This document shows, in pieces, positions 35,505 through 47,405 of a DNA stretch of 64,000 nucleotides; the first letter of the stretch is position 1, and every line of letters starts with the position of its first letter. Origin of the DNA: Lota lota (taxonomy: Eukaryota > Chordata > Actinopteri > Gadiformes > Lotidae). Both the position numbers and the translations under genes were made by a program. The DNA lies in assembly GCA_026745465.1 (NCBI GenBank), contig JACYXH010000812.1:2310454-2374453 (forward strand), written 5' to 3'. The notes under the pieces are model-generated. The model was not told where the DNA came from, searched no databases, and saw nothing but the letters and a program-made list of their open reading frames with translations.

Positions 35505-35690
35505 ATGGTACAGTTTTACAGGGACACCTCACGATTAGTGTTTAGGGGGACACATAGGGTTACAGGGACAATACACATACACACAACCAGATCCTGTATA
35601 ATGAGGACACATGGGTTTACAGGGACTATACACATACACACAAACAATTCCTGTGTTGAGGACACGTGTTTTACAAGACCAATTCCACAT
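35505..35690 (+). repeat. minisatellite of about 65 bp
   Basis: About three imperfect units built from ttacagggac...atacacatacacacaa...cctgt...gaggacac. Confidence 0.8.
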
Positions 35691-35804
35691 CACACATGAA
35701 AGACACTGTATTATCGGTGCAGATTATTTTAATTAAATAAAATCCAATGCACTAAGAATAACATGCTTATTCTTAAGCATATAACAAGCAATAACAAAAT
35801 CCTT

Positions 35805-36262
35805 CCTCTCTTCTCTCCTTTTCTCCTCTCCTTGGGTTTTTCTGCTCTCCTTCCTCTCTATTTCCATTATCTTCTCTCCTTCCTATCTACTTCTCTCCTT
35901 CCTATCTACTTCCTCTCTCCTTCCTCTCTGTTCCTTCCTATCTACTTCCTCTCTCTGCTCCTTCCTATCTACTTCCTCTCTCCTTCCTCTCTGCTCTTTC
36001 CTATCTACTTCCTCTCCCCTTCCTCTCTCTGCTCCTTAATATCTCCTTCCTCTCTGCTCCTTCCTATCTACTTCCTCTCTCCTCTTCTTCCTCTCTCTCC
36101 TCCATCCTCTCTCCTCTCCTTCATCTCTCTCCTCTCCTTCATCTCTCCTCTCCTTCATCTCTCCTCTCCTTCATCTCTCCTCTCCTTCATCTCTCCTCTC
36201 TATTTCCTCTCTCTGCTCTACTTTCATTCTCCTGTCTCCTTCCTCTCTGCTCTCCTTCCTCT
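35805..36262 (+). repeat. pyrimidine-only minisatellite
   Basis: A 460-bp stretch almost free of G on the plus strand, made of ctccttcctatctacttcct- and ctctcctctccttcatctct-type units. The open frame across it is a repeat artefact. Confidence 0.92.
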
Positions 36263-36288
36263 TTTCTTTAATTTACATGACATTCCAT

Positions 36289-36522
36289 CTAATGAGCAGT
36301 TTTCAGTTTGATTGCCATTCCTTTGTTCCGGACAAAGTCTCTTATATGTTGAATTGTCCGTCTCTTTAAAATCGGTTGCTCTGCCTTTCTGCAGGCCTCA
36401 CACTCTAATATGGTAGCCAAATGTCCACGCCTGATGTAGTGTCTGAAGTGCTTCATGATAGCGTTGACCTCCCCAGCAGTCCATGACTTTTTGACATAGG
36501 CCTTCTTTGTGACTCTGACAGG
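36289..36522 (-). CDS. terminal exon of the candidate gene
   Basis: Minus-strand acceptor tgtttcctttag followed by AGCC. Two AGs two bases apart (tag|AG|CC) allow two phases; the inner one gives phase 0. It encodes 77 residues from PVRVTKKAYVKKSWTAGEV to MAIKLKTAH and TAG. A spaced cysteine pair (ECEAC) and conserved-looking aromatic and basic residues suggest a real protein module. Confidence 0.6.
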   Translation of the reverse strand, partial: PVRVTKKAYVKKSWTAGEVNAIMKHFRHYIRRGHLATILECEACRKAEQPILKRRTIQHIRDFVRNKGMAIKLKTAH

Positions 36523-39500
36523 CTCTAAAGGAAACATGATATCAAAATGTGTTAATAAGGTGATTAAATCCAACAAAGAATGAAAAACAAAACAATCGCC
36601 AAACACGCGGCTAACTTTTGCATTGTTGTTTTTTGTTGTCCTATAGTGCTTATTTACAATCCTAATCCATGCAATGGATGATTCAAAAAATACCTTCAAA
36701 AGATACAGATTTTGTGGATGATAACTTGGGTAATGTAAATAGTTATTTCTAGCTGTCTTTTTTCAAAATACTTTAGTCTGAGGTAACTCAGATGATTTCA
36801 CTTTTACCTCCAAAAAAGTTGCAACTGAATACAACATTTGAGGCACCATCACCTGTGCAACAAGTACACTGCACACTAAGGTAAGAATGATGCCATTTCG
36901 ATATATTAGATAAGAATCATCTTACATGGCCATCACATCAGACATCAGCAAGCTAGGCTGAATAAGGTTAGCCTCATTGCATTCACAACCTGCTGTATTG
37001 TGGGATGTGGCAAGATAGACAGTTACAATAATTGTCTTGAACTAGTCAATAGCAATTGACCGATCTGCTTAATCTATGAACGCAATAAGGACAATCAAAC
37101 CACAACCAAGTAGATTTTCTTTTGTAGAGCAGTAGCTGACGTTAGCCTGCTGGGTGATCTGTTATGCTTTACAAGTTATTCTCGGGCCACCCGTGCTCAG
37201 GTGCCCTACTATGTTAGCAGGACGATAGGTAGAATATTGACGAATGCCTGTATGCTGCTATTTACGATATAGCCCGGATCAATGCGCTAGGACTATTATC
37301 TGTACCTCCTAATGTTAACTATTCTGAGAATCTTCACCGCTGTAGCTGTCAGATAGACCGTACCATTCTCGAGACGTAGCTCAAAATGGCTGCGCCCTAG
37401 TTATAAAACAACAAACTATTCTCAGTTCTCCCAAATCGCTCGCTACTTTGGCAGTTTTGACTATGGGCACAAGACTATGATGGATAAAACATCTGTAATA
37501 GCACATTCACTTCTGATTTTGCTTCATTTCCTCTTTAAAGTCTAAATGGCTGACCGATTCAGTTAAACATTTTCTGCACTTCCTATTGGTAAAAATTAAT
37601 CTTTGTGTAAGAAATATTTTCCCTTTTAACAAGTGAGATCATGATTCAATGCTTCCCAACTGAACACAAAATTAAATTTGGTTTGATGTAGTTAAATTGC
37701 ATTAGAATCTTCTGAATTAGATATACATCCCTGAAATATTTAATTCAGATTGCTAATACTTGCGGTTGTAATTTAAATAAATGTTTTGTTTAAGCATTAC
37801 TATCAGATATCCTTAGAAATGCACAAAAGGGTATAAATGTACGATTTACTTTTGCTTGTAAATTCTTTTGTAAATTACAAACATGGTTTTAATGGTTGCT
37901 ATTCTGTTCTGTCCGCATAAATGAATCCTCCAAAATCTTGAAACGATTTCCTAATATCAGGAAGGGAAAGAATTAGTTTAAAACAGAATGTATTGTATGT
38001 AATTAATTTAACAAACACATTTTAAGCATTTCTTGAGCAGTAACAAAAAGATTTTAAGAAATGTTTGTGCTTTCACAAAACAATATGCCCTAATCAATGT
38101 ATACTGATTTATAGGTTTTGCACACTGTTAACACACAAATAAACTGTGACAAAGCCTTGAAATGGTAAAACAGAGAAATCTGAGGGGCCGTCTATTTGAT
38201 GTGGAGTAAGTAGATAAACTCCTAAACTCCAGCACACCTATAAGTCTATACAGCCTACCTCACAGTCTTCCATGGGGGTGTCAATCACACCAGAGGTCCC
38301 CTCAACATGCTGTTGAGATCCAGACATCATGTTCTGAAGGGAAAAAGAGATTGCCTGAGCATACACAATCCATTTACATTTTGACATAAAAAATACTGTA
38401 GAAATGTTACAGAAATCTTATTATCTTCTATTGTAATATCTATTCTACAATGAGAAAAGCTAACATATGGAATACAGACAAGACAATAATATAGTAAAAA
38501 ATTACTAAAAAGACATTCAATGAGTTTCTGATTAGGGTATCCTCTCAAATATATCAGCCAATCCTAGTTCACAAAACCATGTCTTCTAAAATAGCAGTAT
38601 TGCATCATGGAAGTCAGACAGTATTCACATGGCCATTGTAACAACACTACACAAGCATTGTTAACTAATTATTTCCCTCTCTTTTTCTGGTTGAGAGTGA
38701 GCCAATAGGTGAAATCAGCTGGTGTATACTTGTGTTGGAATGATAACATGAATGTACTCAGACCTCCATGGCACACATATGGATACCACTGGTCTAAACC
38801 CATAACTGTATACATTAAAGATGATATAGGTAGTCATGGACTGTAGATTACACATAGGCAATATTGTAAAGTATGTATAGTACATTAAGTCCTAGTCAAC
38901 TAACCAATGTCCTCTTAAACCATAATCTGCTTTACACAAGCATACGTCTGACATACGGCCATAGTGTTAACTGAATGAATTCTTCCTAAACCAAACCATG
39001 TCCTAATAAACCATGATCAAATACACACAAACATGATGCAGTCTGACATACACAGGCCATAGTGTTAACTACATGAAGTCATCCTAACCCCAACCATGTC
39101 CTAATAAACCATAATCAAATATACACAAACATGATGCAGTCTGACTCACAGGCCATAGTGTTAACTACATGAAGTCCTCCTAACCCCAACCATGTCCTAA
39201 TAAACCATAATCAAATATACACAAACATTATGCAGTCTGACATACACAGGCCATAGTGTTAACTACATGAACTCCTCCTAAATCAAACCATGGTTAAACA
39301 GAGATCTGAGGGTCCATCTATTTGATGTGGATTAAGTATGTAAAATCCTAAACTCCAGTACACATAGCAGTCTATACAGCCTACCTCACAGTCTTCCATG
39401 GGGGTGTCAATCACACCAGAGGTCCACTGGATATGTTGTTGAGATCCAGACATCATGCTCTGAAGGGAAACATTGATATTCTGAGTGTACACATTGCATA

Positions 39501-42500
39501 TACATGCAGACATTACAATTAAAAACATTTGGTTTTCTCACAAAAATATAGATTATACAGAAACCATATGCAGTTCTACTGTAATATCTATTCTACAATG
39601 AGAACAGCTTACATATAGAATACAGACAAGACAATAATAGTCAATTACTAAAACAACATTAAATGAGTCACATTAGTGCATTCTCTCAAATATATTAGCC
39701 AATCCTAGTTCATAAAACCATGTCTTCTTAAACAGAAGTATTCAATCGTGTGCCATGGAAGTCAGACAGTATTCACATTACCGTTGTAACACAGCACTAC
39801 ACCAGCAGTTACATAATTATTGCCCTCTCTTTTGCCCATAGCGTTAAGTACATTTATTCCTAGTAAATTAACCAATGTCCTGTTAAACCATAATAGGATT
39901 TACACAAACATGATGCAGTCTGACACACAGGCCATAGTGTTAACTACATGAAGTCCTCCTAACCCCAACCATGTCCTAATAAACCATAATCAAATATACA
40001 CAAACATGATGCAGTCTGACATACACAGGCCATAGAGTTAACTACATGAAGTCCTCCTAACCCCAACCATGTCCTAATAAACCATAATCAAATATACACA
40101 AACATGATGCAGTCTGACATACACAGGCCATAGTGTTAACTACATGAACTCCTCCTAAATCAAACCATGGTAAAACAGAGATCTGAGGGTCCATCTATTT
40201 GATGTGGATTAACTATGTAAAATCCTAAACTTCAGTACACATAGCAGTCTATACAGCCTACCTCACAGTCTTCCATGGGGTTGTCAATCACACCAGAGGT
40301 CCACTTGATATGTTGTTGAGATCCAGACATCATGCTCTGAAGGGAAAAATTGATATTCTGGGCGTACACATTGCATATACATGTAGACATTACAATTAAA
40401 AACAGTTGGTTTTCTCACAAAAATATAGATTATACAGAAACCATATGCAGTTATACTGTAATATCTATTCTACAACGAGAACAGCTTAGATATAGAATAC
40501 AGACAAGACAATAATACAGTCAATTACTAAAACAACATTAAATGAGAGTCACATTAGTGCATCCTCTCAAATATATTAGCCAATCCTAGTTCACAAAACC
40601 CTGTCTTCTTAAACAGAAGTGTTCAATCATGTGCAATGGAAGTCAGACAGTATTCACATTACCGTTATCTGATATTGTCTGAGCATACACAATGCATACT
40701 TTAGGGGTGAACAATGTAATGGTGACCACATTGGTATCGGCCAATAATTATGAATATAATCTACAATGGAATAATCTTACATAAGGGCTATGGAAGAGAC
40801 CACAAACAGAAATAAAGTAAATTAGTAAAAATACATGCAGATTGTAGTGGTGAGCTGCATGGCTGAGCCCCCATGAATTTAATTGTCTAACCCTATGTCC
40901 TAATAAACCATAATCAAATATATACAAAAGATCAGTTAGACACTGGGGGCCATCATGTTTAACTACATAAGTCCTCCTAACACCAATCATGTTTGGACAC
41001 AAACATGATGTCAGAGGTGACAATACACCTATGATCGGTGTTTTTTTCTGAATCTACACTAAACTATGACATAGCCAAGACAAATCTTGTTTTTATGGTC
41101 ATATAAAAGGTTTAAATTGATCTTGAATTTTAGCATATTAGAGTCACACACTAACAAATCAGGAATATGGTACATTTTCAAACTACTGCAGATTAGGTTA
41201 TATACACTTACCTGTCATTTTTTTGAATTTTCCTTGTTCTCTATATGATACTTGTATTCTATAGGAGTCAGTCCCTAATTTTATTATTACAAAATAAACA
41301 CAGTCACACAAAATCAACAAAAACCAACAAACCAACATACCATTGAATTTGCGATAATAACAGGCAGGGAGCAGTGTGCACAGATAATCTAGTCTTAAAA
41401 AACATCCACAAAACATTAATATCCTGGCTCATGTGGCATGCTACTGTAGCTCTCTGTATCTATAAACACCGGGTACAAGAGGCTGTAATAGACAGTTTTT
41501 GTTTCACATGCAAATGATAGCTTGTGCTGTTCATTCCATTAGCTGTTGTTGCTGTAGGATTATGAATCTGGCCATTGCGTGAGTCTATTGCTTAAAGCTC
41601 CCGTTTATAGGAAAAATAAATGTATTAAGACAGCCCCGACTGACCAAGTTTGTTGAAATATTAGATTAAACGAATGATGTAATGGGTGAACTGTCGGCAA
41701 CTGATCATCTAGGCTACTGTAAGGCCACTAATGGAAAAGGATCAGGTGCAACCCATTTAGTACAGGTTCAACCTGTTGGCTGGGTATGAGGGCTGATGCT
41801 TTGGTCCACTAAGACAGAGTGCCATCAAAAGTAATACAAAGTAATAAAAACAAAACATTGCATTTGATTAGGTACCTTTTTCGTGTTGGAAATAATTGTG
41901 GAGCCTTTTTACTTTGATGATTATTAGGATATTAGGTTCGGGATGATGATAGATCGCCTTTAAGAAGCTTGACCATACAACATGGTCTGAATCTATAACG
42001 TAGCGATCTTTTTCACTGTTCAATGCTTACGCATATGTTAAGACAGCCTGTACTATACAACCAAGTAAATCGGTCAAATAGCGTAATCATTCATTTATAA
42101 AAGTCAACTTGCTATCGTTTTCCAGCCTAGACTGCTGTGTAATTGCTAACGTTAGTTTTCGCATCTAACGAACACATAACTAGCTATGTAATGCGCCGAC
42201 GACTTAACCTTCAATGCACAGTAACATGCATTTGCTGATTTTAATACAAATAATACAGTTCTATGAATACCACTGAGATATAGTTATGTACTCATGTAAT
42301 ACATACGCATGTAAAGACACTGTATTGTGCAGCCAAGCAAATCGCAACATATCGCAAATCGAACATTGCTAATGTTAGACCAATTTCAACCAAACATAAT
42401 ATAATACCAATAACACAGAGATATAATCATGTACTCATGCAGTAAATCAACATTTAATATAGACTTGAAGTAAATTAAGGACTTACTTTTGAATTGCTTA

Positions 42501-42619
42501 TGGTTAATACTCCATCAGCTGTTCGCTCCACACCAAATGCGAGACGTGAAGCTCCGGGGAACGCCTTCTTTGCAAGCAAAAAAAAATCTCGCGCGAAATT
42601 GTGTATAATCTCCCGCCAT
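36289..42619 (-). CDS. candidate undescribed gene with triplicated 75-bp exon
   Basis: Family not firmly recognised. Minus-strand exons 42,619-42,487, 40,336-40,262, 39,459-39,385, 38,333-38,259 and 36,522-36,289 have good splice sites and matching phase 0, giving about 196 residues. The first exon (ATG GCG GGA, strong donor AAAA|gtaagt) is in frame with the rest only if its T9 run is T8. Three 25-residue exons follow (MMSGSQQH...SGVID-x-PMEDCE). The C-terminal 77 residues are basic, with KKSWTAGEVNAIMKHF, CEACRKAE and RRTIQHIRDFVRN. From memory this pattern resembles the C-terminal module of uncharacterised, transposon-related teleost proteins. No function is assigned. It could be a domesticated element, a decayed gene, or a spliced non-coding RNA. 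Confidence 0.5.
36525..38258 (-). other. intron of the candidate gene
   Basis: AT-rich, no coding sequence or recognisable repeat found. Confidence 0.5.
38259..38333 (-). CDS. 75-bp exon, copy A
   Basis: Acceptor tttttcccttcag, donor TGTGAG|gtaggc. It encodes NMMSGSQQHVEGTSGVID then TPMEDCE. Only this reading frame is open. It differs from copy B at six bases, with five codons affected and one of these silent. Confidence 0.6.
38957..39290 (+). repeat. 94-98-bp tandem repeat cluster 1
   Basis: About 3.5 units of ggccatagtgttaactacat...cctaataaaccataatcaaa...acatgatgcagtctgacata, starting near 38,957, 39,055, 39,151 and 39,249. Sits between exon copies A and B. Confidence 0.93.
39385..39459 (-). 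CDS. 75-bp exon, copy B
   Basis: Acceptor gtttcccttcag, donor TGTGAG|gtaggc. It encodes SMMSGSQQHIQWTSGVID then TPMEDCE, phase 0-0. Confidence 0.6.
39925..40165 (+). repeat. 94-98-bp tandem repeat cluster 2
   Basis: The same unit as cluster 1, starting near 39,930, 40,028 and 40,126, between exon copies B and C. Confidence 0.93.
40262..40336 (-). CDS. 75-bp exon, copy C
   Basis: Acceptor tttttcccttcag, donor TGTGAG|gtaggc. It encodes SMMSGSQQHIKWTSGVID then NPMEDCE. It differs from copy B at two bases, both changing an amino acid. Its ATG-ATG could also serve as a start codon if the first exon is non-coding. Confidence 0.6.
41212..41274 (-). other. possible extra exon (63 bp)
   Basis: Minus-strand acceptor taataaaattag and a strong donor ATGACAG|gtaagtg bound an open 63-bp segment (TDSYRIQVSYREQGKFKKMT). 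It is phase 1-1, so it cannot join the 75-bp exons in frame but could join the outer acceptor of the terminal exon. It may be an alternative exon or chance. Confidence 0.3.
42487..42619 (-). CDS. first exon of the candidate gene, with apparent homopolymer frameshift
   Basis: ATG at 42,619-42,617, donor TCAAAA|gtaagtcc. As given, the ATG frame meets a stop after about 32 codons. Removing one T from the T9 run near 42,577-42,585 joins MAGDYTQFRAR to a second open frame (LLAKKAFPGASRLAFGV, ERTADGVLTISNSK) that reaches the donor in phase 0. The exon is CpG-rich compared with its surroundings, consistent with a transcription start. Confidence 0.5.
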
Positions 42620-42944
42620 TGTGTATAAATTCTGCACTACCAAAAGGTGCCGTAGGGGGCGTATCATTATGATACACATACACATCATGGTTTAAAAGGT
42701 CAATTTCTTAAACGTCTATAACTTCATGAGGGGTGTTCTATCAGTTTTCATTTATACATGAGTGCGACCCTATCTTCATATATTTCTGAATTGAACCTTC
42801 TTTTCATTACATTTTGTGTTCTACAGTCAAATAACATGCTTTGTTCACCAAGGTTTACGAGGACAAGGCAATTGTCCTCGTAATCCGAGAGTCCTCCTAA
42901 TGCTGGTGGGTAACCTTGTCTTTTGACCTCGTATACCATGTATA

Positions 42945-42950
<6 letters not shown>

Positions 42951-42995
<45 letters not shown>

Positions 42996-42999
42996 GGAC

Positions 43000-43049
<50 letters not shown>

Positions 43050-43087
43050 GGACACACCGCACACACACACACACACACACACACACA
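42951..43087 (+). repeat. (CA)n with AAGGACACA interruptions
   Basis: Three CA blocks separated by two cacaaggacacac interruptions, a higher-order tandem repeat with a unit of about 55 bp. Confidence 0.95.
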
Positions 43088-43624
43088 TTTGTGAGCAGGG
43101 ATTGTGTTAGTAGAAGTGACGCTGAAGACAAAGTTGAAAGAAAATATAATGGCTTCTAAAACAGCGTCTGAGAGTTACAAGCACGTACTACTCCGTCTAC
43201 TGACACATTTTATTTTAAATCCTTTTCCTCCTCCTTTTCTATTCTTCCGGCCGCTCGGGAATAGGAAACTTTTTGAGCATATATAGCGCACTAATTAGCA
43301 GATGTCTCCACTGTGTATGACACTTGCATTTGTTGGTGCTTAGTTGGATTTATCTCACTAAGTTATTAATTGGCATAACACTTTGAGTGACCTTCTGAGG
43401 ATCTGCTCGCTAGGGTGGGCAGACGACTCCGTTTTCTCTTTCCTGCGGAAGAAGGAATAATGAATGTGATTTGATGCGGTGCCGTGAATAGAAGTTAGGA
43501 TTAGGGAACTGTTCAGACAAATGTCATGGTCAAAGACCGAAGGGAGAGATAGAGATAGAGAGAGAGAGGGGGGGGGGGGGGGGTGAGTGAGAGAGACACA
43601 AAAATAGGGTGGGCACGTAGGATG

Positions 43625-43730
<106 letters not shown>

Positions 43731-45876
43731 GGCCAGATTAGGAAAGGTGATTGATTGGTTGTAAAATGTTAATATAGCTATAAGCCGCGCTCATGAATTG
43801 TTAATTTAAGCCATGGCAGACTCGTCACCTGAAATGTTAATGAGGTGAAATTGCGTCGGTGCCCAGAGGTCTCTCTGGAGCCACCGTGAGAATACCGGCG
43901 ACAAGCAGCAGCTGTGCGCCACAGACCGTCCTCAATGTGCTAATCAGCAGCGCTACCAGTTATCCGAGGTGAGCCGTATACACATTTAGATACGTCCAAT
44001 GAGTAGCTGGCTGGTGTGTGAATTAAGCATTGTCGAGGACAAAAAGACGCCACTGTTTGTTACTTGCTACCGGACAACGTCCCTGCTGCCATAACCCGTG
44101 GCATATGCCGTGTAATATCCGTGGCATGTAGACTGCTCCTATATTTGGAATGCTCTCGGTCGCATGTGGGTGGGCTATGCGTTCTCTCGCTGATTGATCC
44201 ACCTGGCCTCCCTCGAGAGACACTTGTTAATTGTATTTCATTCACGGGCCCCTGGGCAGGAAGGAACTATCCACAAATCCTGATATGAGGTCATTTGAGA
44301 CATAACACAAAACCATCCTCAATGGATGTAAAATAATGACTACCCACTCTCTTCCTTACCATTGACAAAGTTGATGTTAGTTATTTCCGTGTGTTCTGAA
44401 TGTTGTCACATATCTATCCAAGTTTTGTCAGAATGTATGCCTTTATCAGAGATAATTTTGTTGAAAGTGAAACAATTCAGTGAAACAATGCAGTTTTCAC
44501 ATTGTACCTCAGTTGGACTTTGCTGCACAGAACAGATATGTTGCACTTCTCAAACTTTGCAAATGGCAGGCGCCAATAAACACAAATACTTCCAAGCCAA
44601 TGTTTGGCTTGATTCCTTGTTTTTTGCTGGTGACTCTTGGTGCTCTGTTTTGTATGGGGGCCTGCATGCCAACGTCATTAAACCAAGGACTAGCTATGTC
44701 GAGTAAGCCAAGGCATGCCAATGACCAAACCCTGCTTAAACTTCTCCTCTCTGAAATGTGACAAAACAGAGTCACCTTGAGACTGGCTCTTCACTTCCGG
44801 TTGGAAAAGTTGGCATAAATGTGTTGATTTTGTATTAATTTTTATACATCTCAACTGCTCATGTCTCTAAAAGGCTCCGGCTGCCAATTGGCAGTTAGAA
44901 AGTATGATCCAAACAAAAATGAAGCTTTCTGACTATTTCCTAGGTATTAGCATTAGCAATAAGCAGTGCTCATCTTTTTAGTAGCCGGTTAGAGATACAC
45001 AGGGATATATAGCTAGACTATTCGTTAACCCACAGGTCATGTAAAAGTTTCTCCCATAGCTTTAGCCTCCATGCCATGCATAGTAATCCTCCTAAACATT
45101 GTACTGTGACTCAGTGCAATGGAAACATGTCCAACTAAAACAAGCACTCCTCTGTGGACGTGACTCTGAAAGGGGATGCTTTCAGAGTCAGGGGTCTCTT
45201 CTGATGTCACAGTGACAAAAAAGACATCAATATTTAACACATGACGTGTGTGTTCTTCAATGACAACAGCAGAACAGAGATATAATGGTGTGTGTGTGTG
45301 TGTGTGTGAGTGTGTTTGGCAGCGGTGGGCTCACCAACGGTGTGTGTGATCCATATTGGTGGGAATATAATTGATAACCCGCTGTGCGAACATAGCCGGC
45401 TCTCAGAATTGCAGAACAAATGCTGAGGGAATAGTTAAAAAAGCGGGAGGAAATCTGGGGGTTTTAAGACCACCGCTCTTACGCCATTTCTGTTTAATCT
45501 CTGCAGAGATTAGTTTTTTCTTTTACTTCTTTGTCTTCGCTGAAGTGCAATACATACATCTACTTTCACTTTGCTTGAGCAACTATTCCCATCAGTGACC
45601 ATTCGCTTTAGTTGTTTTCCCCACACGCATGTCAAAAGCCTTTAGTGGTCACACAAGTCAGAGCAGCAGAAAACATATGGCGGTTGCCGATACTGGCTCT
45701 GGTGTGGTGTGTCTGACGATGTTCATGCTGGACAGTGCTGTGAGATTTCCTGGGCGCATATGCACGGCTGTGCTGAGCGGTGGAGAAGGGCTGGGTGTAG
45801 CACTAGTGGAGACAATGATTAGAGTGGGGGAATCAATAATACATGCTAAGGGCCGGCTAATGTACCACAGGGACCC

Positions 45877-45878
<2 letters not shown>

Positions 45879-45922
<44 letters not shown>
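45879..45922 (+). repeat. (ACAG)n microsatellite
   Basis: Eleven tetranucleotide units. Confidence 0.95.
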
Positions 45923-45925
<3 letters not shown>

Positions 45926-46912
45926 GCCGTCTCCTATGCCTAGACTTCCCCCACCACCATCACTACTGGGTTATTTTTACACACACATACACACGCGCAC
46001 ACACACACACACACACACAGATACAACCGCGCACACACAGGAAGACACACACACGCACACAAACACACACACAGAGGTACACAGACGTATCCATTAACAC
46101 ACACACACACTCAAAGAAAGAAAATGAAGAGAGACAAGCAGACAGAAAAATAGAAAGCAAGATAACGCTATTAAGACCAATATGACAATAATTGACATCC
46201 TTCCTTCGTGTGGTGATAGAATAAGTAGGTATTTTTTAACTTGACATTTACAATCCGTGATTTATTTCCCCAATCCCCTTGTCCCTTTCCTCCAGACAAA
46301 ACTTTATTGGAGTCTGCTAAGACAGAACTCGTATTAGTCTGCTCGGAGCGAGGCAAACAGAATTGTTTGAGGCAAGAGTTAAAATGATCTCCGCTCAAAC
46401 TTATTTACAAAAGCCGTGTTAGAACCAGGGCTCCATCACCCTAACACCAGTGCGATGGTTCAAAAATCGATACCGCACCGTGCAACGGGTCAAAATGAAA
46501 TAAGTGGGCAAGCTATCCGGGAAATGGGATTGGCAGGGAGTCAAGAAACACGCCACCGGTCTCTGAGGGGCTGGCTGCTAGCCTAGCGCTTTCTCCTCCA
46601 TAGAGATTAGGGTTAATGCCTTCCCTGCATTAGCGCACGCACAGCAGACCAATCACACCGGAGCTCTGACACACACATGCATGCTCTTGCTCACACACTC
46701 ACTCACATGCGCACAAATGTACACACGTGCCACACATTAACAGATACATATTCTTATTCTTATACACATGCTACTCAAACATTCAAACACACACATACAC
46801 AAACACACACATAAGCACACTATGCAGGCACACAAACATGTATACACACTGTGCTACACATACACACACAAACACACTTGCTATGCAGACACACATGCTA
46901 GACATGCTACAT

Positions 46913-46914
<2 letters not shown>

Positions 46915-46965
<51 letters not shown>
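46915..46965 (+). repeat. (CA)n microsatellite in a CA-rich 350-bp stretch
   Basis: Pure CA core in an ACAC-rich region from about 46,660 to 47,010. Confidence 0.95.
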
Positions 46966-46968
<3 letters not shown>

Positions 46969-47293
46969 GCGCATAAATACAAAAATGCTATACATTAGTT
47001 GATATACACACATACATATGTAACAGACTTACAAACAAATAGCATACAGGAAACATGCTCAAAATACAAACGCAAGACTCAGACAAACATCCCACAACCA
47101 TCTTTAACAATTTTTTACGTATATCGTTTTACCTCCTTCCCGCCAAACCCACTCTCACACACAAACACAAACACATGGAAAAATAAAGGAACGATGATTC
47201 AATAAATCGCTGATTGGAGCAACTCCTCCCATCACCCACTTCCTTCTGTCTCATTTCCAGAACAGCGTTGTCATTAACTCTTTCTCACGCGTG

Positions 47294-47295
<2 letters not shown>

Positions 47296-47344
<49 letters not shown>

Positions 47345-47405
47345 ACCCACACACACCCACATGTACAGACACACACACACACACATCCACGCATACACAC
47401 ACGCA
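47296..47405 (+). repeat. (CA)n microsatellite, interrupted
   Basis: A CA core followed by CCCACCCACACACACCC variants. Confidence 0.95.

Noticed and set aside
35763..36311. 182-residue plus-strand frame rich in Leu, Ser, Pro, Phe
   Set aside because: It is the translation of the pyrimidine minisatellite; repeat units restart the same peptide and no domain is visible.
42655..42680. 15-bp palindrome gtatcattatgatac
   Set aside because: Short AT-rich palindromes of this size are expected by chance in 64 kb.
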